A stretch of DNA of 64,000 nt, from contig JAKTTT010000015.1 in NCBI GenBank assembly GCA_030581615.1, positions 186,001 to 250,000 on the forward strand, written 5' to 3'. A program made the position numbers and the translations under genes. The notes beneath the pieces are model-generated. The model was not told where the DNA came from, did not search any database, and saw only the letters and a list, made by a program, of their open reading frames with translations. Shown here one piece after another: positions 32,020 to 44,271 of this stretch. Source of the stretch: Alloascoidea africana (taxonomy: Eukaryota > Ascomycota > Alloascoideomycetes > Alloascoideales > Alloascoideaceae). Position 1 is the stretch's first letter. The number at the start of each line of letters is the position of its first letter.

Positions 32020-35000
32020 CTAAACGCTGTTTCTCCGAACAGCATGTTTCCGTATTTTATCATTCTCATACTCGTTTGAACCCGGAACTTCCGCCAATAT
32101 TCCTTCTTTCCTCCATCGGCCCAATACTTCATGCCCATGTGTTGAACCAACGGCGAAGATCTCATTAAACCTAGCAAAGTCCAATGTTGCATATCCATCG
32201 ATCGGAGGTCGAATATAATGTACTCCAGGTGTGACTTTTGCCGCTTCAAGAGCAGATACACTAGAAACATATGCCAATCGTAATTGAATTTCGGTCATTG
32301 TTGGAACGTTTGGGATTTTCGAAAATGGGTTCCATCTGTTTAGAACCGCCCAAATTCCTGATAATGAATCTCCATACTTCATCGGAATCCTATTGTCCAC
32401 ACTTCCAACATCCACCGCTATAATCATATTTGCACCCCTCTCTTTCATTTGTCGAACCGGTAAATTATCAACGTAACCACCATCCAGAAGCATACTCCCA
32501 TCAACGTCAATGATGGGGGGAAGAAGTCCGGCTAGAGTCATTGATGCCCTAATATATCTCCAGGCATAACCAGAACTGTGAATTTGCATCCTTGAATGCG
32601 TAATGTTTGTCGTGTTGCAGAAAAAGGGAAGCCAAAAGTCTTCAATTCTACTGTCACCAAAGGCCTTCCAAATACCTCTGTTAAATTCATGACCTGTAGT
32701 GTATGAAGTCACAGGGTAGGTAAGATCAAGCGCCATTCTCCACATACTGGACATTCGTCCAGCAAATCGTTTTGCTCTTCCAATAACCGAGACCAAATCA
32801 TAATCTTTTGCATAAAGACCACCGACAAAGGATCCAATAGAGGTCCCACCGATCAAATCTACAGGTATCCCATTTTCTTCTAATGATTTGATTACACCGA
32901 TATGCGAAACTCCTCGTGCACCACCACCTCCAAGAACAAGTCCAACTGCCTGACCAGAAAGTACTCGCGCAAGACGGTTAAAGTCATTTTTATAGGCTTG
33001 CGTATTGGAATAACCTGAAGAATGTCCATCTCCAAAAAGATCTCTTCTAAACATAGGAACTCTATTCTTCAAATCCCTGGCTAGCTTCGTGGAGGATGCA
33101 AGTTTGGAAATTGGTCCACTTTCTGTGTTCACTGGCTCAGAAAAGGCCATTTTAACATGATGATGGGAATGGACCCATATCCTATTCTTGAGCCACAAAT
33201 CAGTGGTTCCAGGAACAACATTACGTTCCGGATGGATTAAAACAAGTTCTGTTCTTGCGGTTGTTCTCATTTTCACCAATAATCGTTCATAATCTCCAAC
33301 ATCTGGAGAACCACGGGCATCTGCCACCAATAACACATAATCCCCTTGTGCGATACATGTATGGGTCCAAGATGAATTTGGTGGTGTGTCTGTAATATAA
33401 ATGACAGTTTGATACTGATCCTCCAAGTCTGAAAAATATCCAGATAACTTCAACTTGGCCAATTTGTTGAATGCATTTCTTCCCAAATGTTTTAATATAG
33501 ACGCTTGATTCAAAGCAATTACATCTCTCCCAATTGCTTTAAAAGAGGAAACAAGCTTGTTTGAAAACTCCGTCACTGGAACCCCAGCATCAACAGGAAG
33601 GATCGTGATGGTCCTATACGTTGAGAAATTACTATTTGATCTTGTTTGACTTAAAAGTTCCGAGCATTTTAGTCCCAAAGAGGAATCTGAAATCAATGCA
33701 CTTGCAGAGACTCGTTGTCGCATTTTGGATGCAACTATTCTTGAAACTTCGATTGTGATTGAAGGGTATAAAAGTGCCAAACCTTCGAAAAGGGTTCGTG
33801 GTAATCTTGCAGCTTCCGATTGACGAACTGCAATCAACGTTGTTGGTGATTTTGATGCAGTTAGAACCTCGATTTCGCCAATACTATCACCTTGGCCAAA
33901 TTCATCAACCACACGAAGTTTCCCATTATGCTCAACAACAGATCTATAACGTCCATTAAGCACTGTATATATGGCATCTGCATCATCACCTTCGTTAAAC
34001 ACAGAGTGCCCTGCATCTGTTTGGACCCATTCAAGCGCATAGTCCATGTACAAAATAGGCCGACTAAGCATTTTTGTTAAATGTTTCGCTATTGCTAATT
34101 GTACAGGATAATACTTTTCGAAAAATTTATCGAGACATTCCCGTGCAATAAAACCGACATGTACGTCACAGATGGCCCTGACAGAAACAAAAGATTTATG
34201 TCCCATTATAGATCCCAGGTATCCGGCAATACCACCAGGCTTGACCATGTACAGTTTCCTATAACTTTTGCTCTTATCTCTGTATCCCACTTCAAGAAAC
34301 CCGTTTAGAACCAAATATAGTGCAGGAGTCGGCTTGTCTTGTTCAATAATTGAGGTATTTTTTTGGAAAAATGCAATCTTCATATCTTTTGATAATTCCT
34401 GTAAAGCAGCTTCAAAAGTGAAATGGCCGCCGCTTGATCTTGAATCTTCATCAATTGAGGACGTAATTGATGACATCGAGTCGATAGAAAGCACTCTATG
34501 GACGGGGACAGAACCCCCTCTTGCTTTCAATATACTTGCTGCCAAGTGATTTGGACCATACACACCGGGCTGGGTTCGTATTAGAAAATCGCTTTTATCG
34601 TTAGAAGTTGGTGGTGGAGAGAGCGTTGCTTTGTTGATGCCGATGCAAAGCAATAACCCCTCTGTTAGTTCTTTTTGTAGAGAAAAGTGATCTGAATCTT
34701 TAGAATGTGCGCTCTCTTGTAATTCAGCACCAGTATGAGCTACTGCTCTTTCCTTTTGAAGAAATGGAGCATTAACGCCAGAACGCATGGCATTATCATG
34801 GTGCGAATCTTGGTTCTCTACAAAAACCTCGTGTTTATCTGAAGAATCATGATCTTGAACATTTAGCTTCTTGCTTACAGAAGAGGGTATTTCATATTTG
34901 GCTCTTTCATTCAACGCTATTTCAGCCTGAAATATTTCCAAAGTCATTCCAAGGTAAGAATGAGCAGTTTGAAGTGTTACCCGATGCAATTTTGCCTGAA

Positions 35001-35985
35001 TTACTTGTAGAATATGCGACGTAGACTTGGGATAGCGTTTTGAAAGCATCTTGAACGATTCTGCGGGAATGATCGCAATCGTACTATCTACAGAAGCTCT
35101 AACGATTAAATCGGGGAGTTGATTCTGTCCATTTTCCTCATAATAGGTCTCTCCAATGTCAGGCGATTCCGTACCTAAACTGCTGAATCTCTGGTCAGCA
35201 GCAGGAGACTGTTCTGGACTGAAAAGAGAAAAACCAGTAAAATTCTCAGAAGGGACTTTGGACTCTTCATTATCTGTCAAAAGAGATAAAATACTTGTTA
35301 ATGAAGAGAGTGGAGCGCCGTATTTGACTTTGTTCAATAGGCGATAGTTTTGTCCTTCCAACACTATCGTATCCGCTGTTTGAGATGCCTCTGGGAATGA
35401 ATCCACTGTACTTGCCTTTGCAAATACTTGAACCGAACCTTCCACAACAATAGAAAACCCTATACTGGGTTGAAATAGCATCAACTCGTCAGCTTCTAAC
35501 TTATGCGTTTGCATACTCCTTGTCAACTCATGAAACACAGGCTTGTCTAGGTATCCAAACACCTTGATAGCACTTAGGAATTCATCAAGATAACTTGAAA
35601 AGCCTGATTTATCTTCCTCATCTTTGCTTGTTAGAAAGACATCCACCTCAGGATCAGGACGCGCTGGCTCACGCGGAAGCTTCGAGTAAAGAGTAAGGTA
35701 TTTGTAGCGCACCACAGACCAGGTGATGGAAATCAATATGACCACAGTTAGTAGCAGTGAATAATAGGACAGGGTTACGCTGAAGTTGGAAGACAGTAGC
35801 GAGATGATGGCTGCTGGTAGATAGTAAACCAGCACTCTCAGTACTTTGAAAACCAGACATGAGATGAGCCATGTGGCCATTGAGAAGACTGAAGAACCTT
35901 GACCAGCAGCATCTTTGACATGCGGTAGCTGATTCAAACCAGCACTGGCACTTGCGGCGCTATCAGAAGCCAGGTCTGTAGACAT
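32020..35985 (-). CDS. NTE1: Lysophospholipase NTE1 (patatin-type phosphatidylcholine hydrolase)
   Basis: ER-membrane serine esterase that deacylates phosphatidylcholine to glycerophosphocholine. 1,321 residues. N-terminal hydrophobic segments (about 30-95) form the membrane anchor. Cyclic-nucleotide-binding-like domains follow (about 140-330, 520-640 and 645-760; VFNEGDDADAIYTVLNG is typical). The C-terminal patatin domain has the oxyanion loop GGGGARGVSHIG, the nucleophile GTSIGSF (Ser1049) and DGGYVDNLPV (Asp1168), so the catalytic dyad is intact. S. cerevisiae Nte1 is longer (1,679); the difference seems to lie in the linkers. Start is ATG at 35985. The gene is intronless and diverges from the SDR gene across only 138 bp, a likely shared promoter. 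Confidence 0.95.
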   Translation of the reverse strand: MSTDLASDSAASASAGLNQLPHVKDAAGQGSSVFSMATWLISCLVFKVLRVLVYYLPAAIISLLSSNFSVTLSYYSLLLTVVILISITWSVVRYKYLTLYSKLPREPARPDPEVDVFLTSKDEEDKSGFSSYLDEFLSAIKVFGYLDKPVFHELTRSMQTHKLEADELMLFQPSIGFSIVVEGSVQVFAKASTVDSFPEASQTADTIVLEGQNYRLLNKVKYGAPLSSLTSILSLLTDNEESKVPSENFTGFSLFSPEQSPAADQRFSSLGTESPDIGETYYEENGQNQLPDLIVRASVDSTIAIIPAESFKMLSKRYPKSTSHILQVIQAKLHRVTLQTAHSYLGMTLEIFQAEIALNERAKYEIPSSVSKKLNVQDHDSSDKHEVFVENQDSHHDNAMRSGVNAPFLQKERAVAHTGAELQESAHSKDSDHFSLQKELTEGLLLCIGINKATLSPPPTSNDKSDFLIRTQPGVYGPNHLAASILKARGGSVPVHRVLSIDSMSSITSSIDEDSRSSGGHFTFEAALQELSKDMKIAFFQKNTSIIEQDKPTPALYLVLNGFLEVGYRDKSKSYRKLYMVKPGGIAGYLGSIMGHKSFVSVRAICDVHVGFIARECLDKFFEKYYPVQLAIAKHLTKMLSRPILYMDYALEWVQTDAGHSVFNEGDDADAIYTVLNGRYRSVVEHNGKLRVVDEFGQGDSIGEIEVLTASKSPTTLIAVRQSEAARLPRTLFEGLALLYPSITIEVSRIVASKMRQRVSASALISDSSLGLKCSELLSQTRSNSNFSTYRTITILPVDAGVPVTEFSNKLVSSFKAIGRDVIALNQASILKHLGRNAFNKLAKLKLSGYFSDLEDQYQTVIYITDTPPNSSWTHTCIAQGDYVLLVADARGSPDVGDYERLLVKMRTTARTELVLIHPERNVVPGTTDLWLKNRIWVHSHHHVKMAFSEPVNTESGPISKLASSTKLARDLKNRVPMFRRDLFGDGHSSGYSNTQAYKNDFNRLARVLSGQAVGLVLGGGGARGVSHIGVIKSLEENGIPVDLIGGTSIGSFVGGLYAKDYDLVSVIGRAKRFAGRMSSMWRMALDLTYPVTSYTTGHEFNRGIWKAFGDSRIEDFWLPFFCNTTNITHSRMQIHSSGYAWRYIRASMTLAGLLPPIIDVDGSMLLDGGYVDNLPVRQMKERGANMIIAVDVGSVDNRIPMKYGDSLSGIWAVLNRWNPFSKIPNVPTMTEIQLRLAYVSSVSALEAAKVTPGVHYIRPPIDGYATLDFARFNEIFAVGSTHGHEVLGRWRKEGILAEVPGSNEYENDKIRKHAVRRNSV

Positions 35986-36123
35986 CCGGTGCAGTTGGCA
36001 GCCTTCATTCTGGCGGTCCCAATCGCGAGATGACCCTGAACCTCAGTTTACCCATGTTGCCCACAATTACACCCGTATCCAACTCTTCCGCCGCGGATCT
36101 AAAAGGGAGGAAACGCCAATAGA

Positions 36124-37273
36124 ATGGCAATTACTGTAGATCTTCTGGCCAAGGCCATTGCAACTCCTCTTGCACAACCGCTCTTTGGCTTACTGATGCT
36201 CTCTGGTCTAAGGTAGGGTGGGCGCTGTAACAAGAATCGCGCAGTCTTTATCTAACTTGACATTAGAATCGTGAATTTCATAACCACAACGCAGTGTACC
36301 GCACTGGTGGCCATCCTAGCATCAATTCACTTTTTACAGTATCTAAATGCTAAGCTACGGACTCTCAAAGACTGGCGGTTATTGGAAGAAGACGTGGCAG
36401 TTGTCACAGGCGGGGCCTCTGGACTAGGACTGGCCATCGCGAGAGAGCTTGCTGAAAAAAACATAAACGTGGCTATTTTGGATAAGAAGGCTCGACCAGT
36501 CGGGTCTACTGGTTCCCACAGGATTTCCAGTTACACCTGTGATGTAGGAAACGAAGAAGAAGTCAACACAACTCTGTCGAGAATTCGAAATGAGGTATAT
36601 ACCGCACTTGATCGCCAGGCTCTCTCTATTTCTCAGTATTAACAATAGACCTATCAGATTGGATTTGCATCAATTTTGGTAAACAACGCAGGGATCAAGA
36701 TCGGAGCCGATGTTCTTGGATCCACAAGCGAAGAAATACGGACTGTTTTCAGCGTAAATGCGCTGAGCAACTTTTGGACCATCAGAAAGGTTCTTCCGGA
36801 GATGAAACGCAGAAAGCGCGGCTTCATCGTCACAATATCTTCGACTCTGGGCTATCTCGGCCCTGCTAACCTAGGTGAGTCTATGATTCAAGTTCTGTCA
36901 GACCCGTCGTTCTAACCGCTCTTCGATAGCTTCATATGCCTCTTCCAAGGCTGCAACGATATGTTTACACGAATCTGTCTCTCATGAGTTAACTCCGTAC
37001 TCTAAGATAGGAACACTTTTGGTCACTCCCGGCCAATTGGACACTGCGCTCTTCGCTGACGTCAAAACCCCCAATGGCTTTTTGGCGCCTATTGTGAAGG
37101 CGGACTATTTGGCCAAAAAAATCGCTAACGCTATAGAACATGGCATAGGAGGAGAATTGTCTCTGCCCTTGTATGCCAACTTCATTGTAGTAATGAGGGT
37201 TCTGCCCTACTTTCTTTCGGAACTACTGAGGAAAATGGCAAAAGTGGATCAGAGCGTAAAGGCCGAGCGGTAA
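36124..37273 (+). CDS. Membrane-anchored short-chain dehydrogenase/reductase, four exons (SDR16C-like)
   Basis: NAD(P)-dependent oxidoreductase of 325 residues. Exons: 36124-36212, 36267-36594, 36658-36874, 36930-37273. Introns are 54, 63 and 55 bp, all GT-AG, with TCTAAC, TATTAAC and TCTAAC branch sites. Exon 1 encodes MAITVDLLAKAIATPLAQP and a hydrophobic stretch. A second hydrophobic segment follows (TALVAILASIHFLQYL), giving an N-terminal ER or lipid-droplet anchor. Core motifs are intact: VTGGASGLG (cofactor), ILVNNAG, TISS (catalytic Ser) and YASSK (Tyr and Lys). The layout matches the RDH10/SDR16C group, which act on retinoid-like or long-chain lipid alcohols; the yeast substrate is unknown. 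At intron 2 a second AG lies 9 bp earlier in frame (adds T-Y-Q); the later one gives the typical E-I-G junction. The first open frame downstream starts with GTG, which supports exon 1. Confidence 0.85.
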
Positions 37274-37547
37274 ATAGGTACTATTCAACAAGCCCGAACT
37301 GGCCCGTGCACTAACTAAAGGACTACTGTAAAGTGAATTGTAAGCTTTCACAAATGGTCATCGACTTCCATGCGATGGTGGTGGAGGAGCTGAGGGTTAC
37401 CCGCAATTTGCGATGAGAGAAGCGGCGGCGGTGGTTTTTCCATTTCGACCAAAACGCGATATTGGCAAGAAACACGAACGCGAAGAGACTGGAATTTTTA
37501 TTCTCTGTCTATTGATATAGGCAGCGGCGATATCACCTTCTCAAAGA

Positions 37548-40500
37548 ATGTCTGACCCTCCTCCAGCTATTTCTCCCGAACTGTCCTTAAAGATCAAGGA
37601 TCTGAAGCAAAAAATTAGCTTAAGCCATAAAAATCCAGAAGATGACTCTCTTCAAGAAGAGGTACTAAGTTCTTGTCTTCATGCTTTGGCCGAAACACCG
37701 GCTGGGGTTCACATGTTTTGCGATAATGAAATAATACCAATCTCAATCCATGCTCTTCTTTTATTTTCATACGACTCCTCTGAAGCCCTGGACTGGCTGA
37801 AACAAAAGTTTGGAGGACAATTATCGACCTGTTACAAATGTATTCGACCATTTCATATCGGCCGAGTGAATCTATTAAACACATGTGCAACATCAAGAGG
37901 TGTGCCTCCTGAGCAAGTTCAGCAGTTTGCAAACATTATAACAGAATGGAACTCTCAGAGACTCATGAAGAATATGGAATCTGTTCAAGTAACAGAAAAG
38001 CTCGATATAAAGATGATACCTTCATCAGTGATTCTGGCGCTTTATGAATGTCTTTGTGCCCCTGATACTTTAAGGAAAGGCCCAAAACCTTTGGTCGATA
38101 AGTTCAACCAGATGTTTACGGGACTTCAAGTGGACAATACTTTTTTAAAACTATCAGAGAGTTTGATCCCTGGAATGATTACTTTTCTTTTCGATGAACA
38201 TGTGTTACCCCAAAACCGAGAGTGGATGCTGACATCTTTCAATTCAATAAAATCAAAAGTAACTATCGATGAATTTGACTGCTGCCTTGAAGAGGAGTTT
38301 CAGCACCAGCTGGCGGTGGTGTCGGAGCCACATCATCTCCAAAATGAAAATCTAATGAAAAAATTCTGGTTGAACCTAAACCTGTTGCTAAATGTGATCG
38401 AAGGGGAGGTGGCCATAACAAAACTGGCAAATCCAGAGATTCCACAGAGTAGCAAACTGGTTGGGTATCCTACATTCGATTTACTAAAACTGCTGTGCAA
38501 CCAACTTACAGGGCCATTTAACAGATCAACGCCGCCGGCGCTAAGAGTATTCAAACAGTATCTTCACACAACGGGGAAAGATTTTTGGCTGCGAGTGTCT
38601 CCTCTGAAACCAACCAATTTTTACCAAGCACTTATACTCAAGAATGAAAATCTAAGCCAGCAATTCTGTCGACTCCCTGGGTTCAGCAAATCTTTACAGA
38701 AAAAGGATAATTCTAAAAAGACGGAGAATGTTCCAATAGACGAAATAGAAATTATAGGCAGTGATCTGGTAGACTGGATAGTCCCATTTATGAATTCTAC
38801 TGAAGGAGACGTGAAAAGACAAGCAACTCTAAATGTATCCAGCTCTTTACTGAATACCTGGTCCAACCTTCAATCTGATGCTAATGGCCACATTACAAAA
38901 ATCCCATTTAATACAAATCTGGCCATCCTTTCCAATGTATATGAGATTTTGGCACCTCAATGCGACATGTGCCATACTCCTATTGGAGAGTCATTCTCAG
39001 CGGCACGAGCGGATGTCAACGAAATTCGTGAATTAGTGGACCGCTATCATAAGACAATTGTGGACATGGCACTGGACAAAAGTGATAATCCAATGACTAT
39101 AAGGACAAGATTGAATGCGATAAAAGTAATTAAAAGCTCATTCGATATGGATATTAGAACAGCGGCAAATGACAATTACCGTTTGGCAAAGAAGAAAAAG
39201 GGATTCATTCAATATTTGCCTGCGCTACTTCGATACTTGAAAAGGAAAAGCTTGCGAAACGATGATCAATTCTCAGAGAGCATACTGGAATCCTTAAGCT
39301 TTATCACCGGTATTTATCAGATTACACTACCCACTTTGGAAACCCCAAATACAAATTCAAGTGCTAATCCATCCACTGGCGAGTTGTTGAACTTTAACAA
39401 CATGATCGAGGAGATTGTTCAACAGATACAGACTATTGTGCTAAAGATCGGAGACTCTGATCCGAAAACATTACAACATTTATTTTACAATGAAGGATCA
39501 CTTCATGGACTTTTCACATGCATGGTTTCGAGTTGGCCTTCTTTGAGTGAGGCAACCACTGATATTCTTTACGAAGCATTTGATGTAGAGGATCGATTAG
39601 AGGGTCTCAAAGCGCTATCGATAAAAGATATCAAACTCACATTGTGTGCGTTTAATAAAACTGTCAAAAATGTGACCTCATTCAAGGTTTTTGGTCCATG
39701 CCCCAAGCTCATAAAGGTTGAGATGGATTTCATAACAACGCTATTTGATCCAAGACTCGGTATCCTCCAAACAACTACCCTAACCACTGCTGATACAAAA
39801 CTACAGGTCCGGAAATATTGGAAAAGAAGCTGGAATTTTCTTAGTATGGTGTATCTGGAGATTCTATCATGGACAGCAACATATTCATATGATTCGTTAG
39901 TCGAGTTCACAAGAGACACTTTGGATTTTAGCAATCTACTCATTGGATCCATTAAACTTGTCATTGAAAGTCTAGGGTTCTCTTCACCTCCAGTTGATTC
40001 TTTTGAGAAAAATGTTGCTTCTATTAGCACTCCAGCAAGTTTATTGCTTGATATTCTTGACGTTTTTCCTAATATGACTCTGTGGCTGAGACTAGGCGAT
40101 GAATCTCTATTGAGATCATGTGTGAAAATGATCATAACGACCTTGGATTTGGCAGATGAGTATTCGCAAGCACCAAGTACAAAAGTTTTAACTGTTCTCG
40201 CACAGTATTCAACAAAATGCAAAGGCTTTCGAAACAAATTAACTGATCAACAATGCGAAGAAATCTTAACAAGAGTAACTTCTTTCGACGAGAAAGTGGT
40301 TGAAACAGTAACAAATGCTAAGAAAACAGTGCAAAAGCCAGATGATGATGATGTGATGGTAATTTCAGTTCAGAAAGCTGAAGCAGCTCGGCCAGCAGTT
40401 TCTAACAAACAGCCCGCAAATGCACCCTCACATTCAATGAAAAGATATGAATATGTGGAGCGAAAGAAACAAGGACCAAGACAGTCGCCTATCTCTCAGT

Positions 40501-43500
40501 ACTTGTCCACTACAGGAGGAAGAGTACCAAGGGTATCACCACCACCTCCAGCACCCAATGAATCAATTGATATGGGAGGGAGGTCTACTCTCATGAATAA
40601 TATGAGACAGGAGCTGGCCTCAAAGAGAAGAACTCAAGCTCAGGGACTAGCAGTAGAGCGTCCTCCAGATTTGAGTCACAGAAAACCATTGGTAGTGGCT
40701 CCTGCAAGGCCAGGAGGGTTTAATTCGCGAAAGTCGGCTGCAAAGCCTAGTAAACCGACGGCGGATAATTCTTCGTCCGACTCTTCTTCGGATGAGGAAC
40801 TTGATGAACTATTTGGAATTAAAGGACGGTCGAAACCCCAAAAGATTCGTGTGACAGAGAAGCCCATTGGAGGTCTAAAACGTCATTCAAGATATGACAA
40901 ACTTTCCGAAAAACAGAGAGAAGAAAAGAATATGCGCGCTAGGTTGAATATCAACATGAACCCACTCTACAAAGTTGTTCTCTCTTGGAACTATTTGCGA
41001 AGAGATTCATTCCCAACCAATGACAAATCCATTTACAAAGAAGTTCAGGATGTTTTCCCATCTTGTGACAGTTATCAGAAAGTTTTTGAGCCATTGCTGC
41101 TTCTAGAATGCTGGCAAGCAATTCTTCAATCTAAGGAATCAGCATATGTAGAAGAGAAGCCATTTAAAGTTGTTCTTGGAAACCGAACCACTTGTGATGA
41201 TTTTTTTGATGTGTACTGTTCGGCGGAAACGAAGGCAGTTCGGGAATCTAGAATAAGCGATTCTGACCTAATTGTCTTGTCGCTTGTAGAAGATCCTAAT
41301 AATGGAAACAATATACCCAAAAATGGTACGGTGCTACGAGCAAAACTCAGCAAGTGCTGTCTTGGTAAAGTTAGAGAAATCAAGTCCACGAATGGCGACT
41401 TTTCAGACTTGATTGTCAGGGTTACAAGAAACAATGAACTTACGTTTAATTTGGCACCACGTACTGAGCTCATTGGAATGAAATTAATGAGGTATATTAA
41501 CAATAAAAAAGAAATTCTTTTTCTGAGGTCTGTTTTAACCAAATTTCTAGCTTGACCACCATTGAGCGAGAATATTCTTCTTTGAAGGGTCTTCCGTATT
41601 ATGGGCTTCATCCTCAAATTATTGCCGCAAAACCGAATATCCCAGCTGTCGCTGATGAATCTAAATTGGCAAATATAAAATCTATGTACAAGGTGAACGA
41701 ATCGCAAGCTGCTGCCATATTAGGGGCGTCGGGGAGCAATGGGTTTTCATTGATTCAAGGGTGAGTCCGAATACCGTTTTGACTATTTAATTTATGCTTA
41801 AACTAATCTTATGGCTTAGTCCTCCTGGTACTGGTAAAACAAAAACCATTCTGGGAATATTGGGGCATATACTATCTACTCCTAAGGCACAAGTGGCACA
41901 GATCCCAATACCCGGGAGCACCTTTGAACCACCAGCCACGACTCCGGAACCAGAAAAACAAAAAATTCTGGTTTGTGCGCCAAGTAACGCTGCCGTGGAT
42001 GAGTTAGTTCTGCGATTGAGAGGTGGAATAACAGACTCTAAAGGTGCGAGCTATAATCCTAAAGTTATACGACTGGGGAGGGGAGATGCCATAAACTCAA
42101 GTGTGAAAGACTTGACTTTAGAAGAGCTTGTTGAAAAGGAAGTTGAGAAAGCCGGGCAAGATGACCCATCTGAAGATAATTCTATTCGCGAGCGTCACAC
42201 CAAAGTATTAACTGAGCGGAATGAGATAAGAAAAGCCCTTCAGAAATCAGATATTTCAGAAGAGGAGACTGCCAGACTTGAGCTAAAGCTCCGTGATGTC
42301 ACAAAGCGAAAAAATGAGCTGGGAAGACTATTGGACGCTCGACGTGAAAGCATTGCAGTTGCTTATCGAAACAGGGAAATCAACAGGCGTAATATTCAAG
42401 CTAAATTGCTGAATGAGTCTGAAATAATTTGCTCTACGCTATCAGGTTCCGCACACCCAGTTTTGTTAACTATGGGCATTCGATTTGAAACCGTCATTAT
42501 TGATGAGGCTGCCCAGTGTATTGAACTTTCTGCAATCATACCACTGAGATATGGCTGTAAACGATGCATAATGGTTGGTGATCCTAATCAATTGCCGCCC
42601 ACGGTCTTGTCACAGGCAGCAGCATCGTATGCTTATGAACAAAGTCTTTTTGTTAGGATGCAGCAAAACAATCCACAATCTGTCTACCTATTGAACGTTC
42701 AATATCGTATGCATCCGATGATTTCCAAGTTTCCCAGCACCGAATTTTATAAATCCAAACTGGTGGATGGTCCTGGGATGGCACGACTAACTGAAAAGTT
42801 TTGGCATAAATTGCCATTTTTTGGGCCTTACCGTTTTTTCGATGTATCAAGTAGGCATGAACAATCGAACAGAACAAAATCTTTGTTCAATTCATCAGAG
42901 GCTTCTGTTGCGTTACAAATGGTTGAGAAACTTATCAGGCAATATCCTAAACATGATTGGGAAGGCGACATAGGTATTATTTCACCCTACAAGGAACAAA
43001 TCCGACACTTGCAAAACAAATTTGTGGCTAAATATGGGCGGAATATTTTGAAGGAAATCGACTTTAACACAGTCGATGGATTTCAAGGCCAAGAAAAGGA
43101 GATTATCATCTTGTCTTGTGTTCGTGCGAATGGAGGCGATGGAAGTGTAGGCTTTTTGAGTGATATTAGACGAATGAACGTGGCACTCACAAGAGCCCGA
43201 AGCTCAATATGGATATTAGGAAACTCAGTCAGCTTAAGGAAGAACAAATTTTGGGACCGGCTAATAAAAGACTCTAAAGATCGCAACCTTTACACGCTTC
43301 TACCGCAGCAGAGACAGAGATCTTTTTTTGATAATCTTGAAGCTTCGCAAAGGATGGAAGAAATTAAGAACGTTGAAATTGAAAATGCAAGCATGAATCA
43401 TGTTCCTAAGAGTTCTTCTGATGGAGAGGATGAAATAATGCTGGAGACCCTACCCCAAAAGAATGAGATTCGCCCTTCTGAGGCTGCTGAGGGTGAAAAG

Positions 43501-44271
43501 GCTCAAGAAATGGGGTGTGATAGTAACACTAATGCTGAAGCCTCTAGTATTGCGCCACCTGAGAAGAGAAAGAGTGAAACGTCAAACGTTTTCATTTCCA
43601 AAAAGAAGCTTAATGCTAATTTCAGTAGTCTGAATGGGAGGCCAAGCACTACACAAAAGGCCAATGCATCCTCTGGTAAAAAACCAGTCAAATCTCAGAT
43701 TTTCACTCGTAACTCAGGAACTACTAATCGCAAGCCTGGGGAAAACACCCAAACTAATAGCAAAGTAGCTAAACAAAAACTTCCTACAAGAACTTCGAAT
43801 TTTAATCCTCCAGTAGCTCCTCGCGGAAAAGGGTCCAGTGATGGAGAGACCAAACAAAGAGACGATCTAATCAATAGACTTGCTGGGAATGCCGGTATAT
43901 CTATTCGACGGAATCAGAATCATCAAGATTCCAAAGGAAGCAATTCCCAGCAAGGTATCGAACCTCCTAGTAGGGGTACAAACCATTACAACAATTGGAA
44001 TTCTAATGGGAGCAAGGACAATTATAGCAACGGCAATAACAGAAATAACAGAAATAATAACTACAACCATAACTCGAACTGGAGTCGGAACCAGGAATCC
44101 GGTGGCTATAACAATGATCGTGGTTATCAACAGACGAACAACCAGCAATCACATAAGCAGGGAAATTATCGAGGAGGGCAGCACAAGCATAACAACAGGT
44201 ATCGTGACCAGAACAGGTATAGGCCATATGATAAACGGGCTCAGAGATCAAAGGGAAACCAAAGAGGTTAA
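37548..44271 (+). CDS. SEN1: Sen1 RNA/DNA helicase (transcription termination)
   Basis: Superfamily 1B helicase that ends non-coding transcription with Nrd1-Nab3 and removes R-loops. Exons 37548-41491, 41551-41760 and 41820-44271 encode 2,201 residues, close to S. cerevisiae Sen1 (2,231). Both introns are 59 bp. Intron 1 (GTATAT...CTAG) restores KLMSLTTIEREYSSLKG, a conserved pre-helicase motif. Intron 2 (GTGAGT...TTAG, branch ACTAAT) splits the Walker A loop, rejoined as GPPGTGKT at about 1385. Helicase motifs follow: IDEAAQ (about 1612), GDPNQLPPTV, QYRMHP, DGFQGQEKE and NVALTRARSS. The N-terminal 1,000 residues form the helical Sen1_N domain. A Ser/Lys-rich linker at about 960-1110 precedes the helicase. 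The C-terminal 350 residues are basic and Asn/Gly/Arg-rich. Without splicing the gene looks like three broken ORFs; it is not a pseudogene. Confidence 0.95.

Noticed and set aside
41492-41560. Apparent frameshift in SEN1, or a 23-base micro-intron starting GTCTGT
   Set aside because: A 59-bp GTATAT...CTAG intron gives the conserved K-L-M-S-L-T-T-I-E-R-E-Y junction and matches the size of the second intron.
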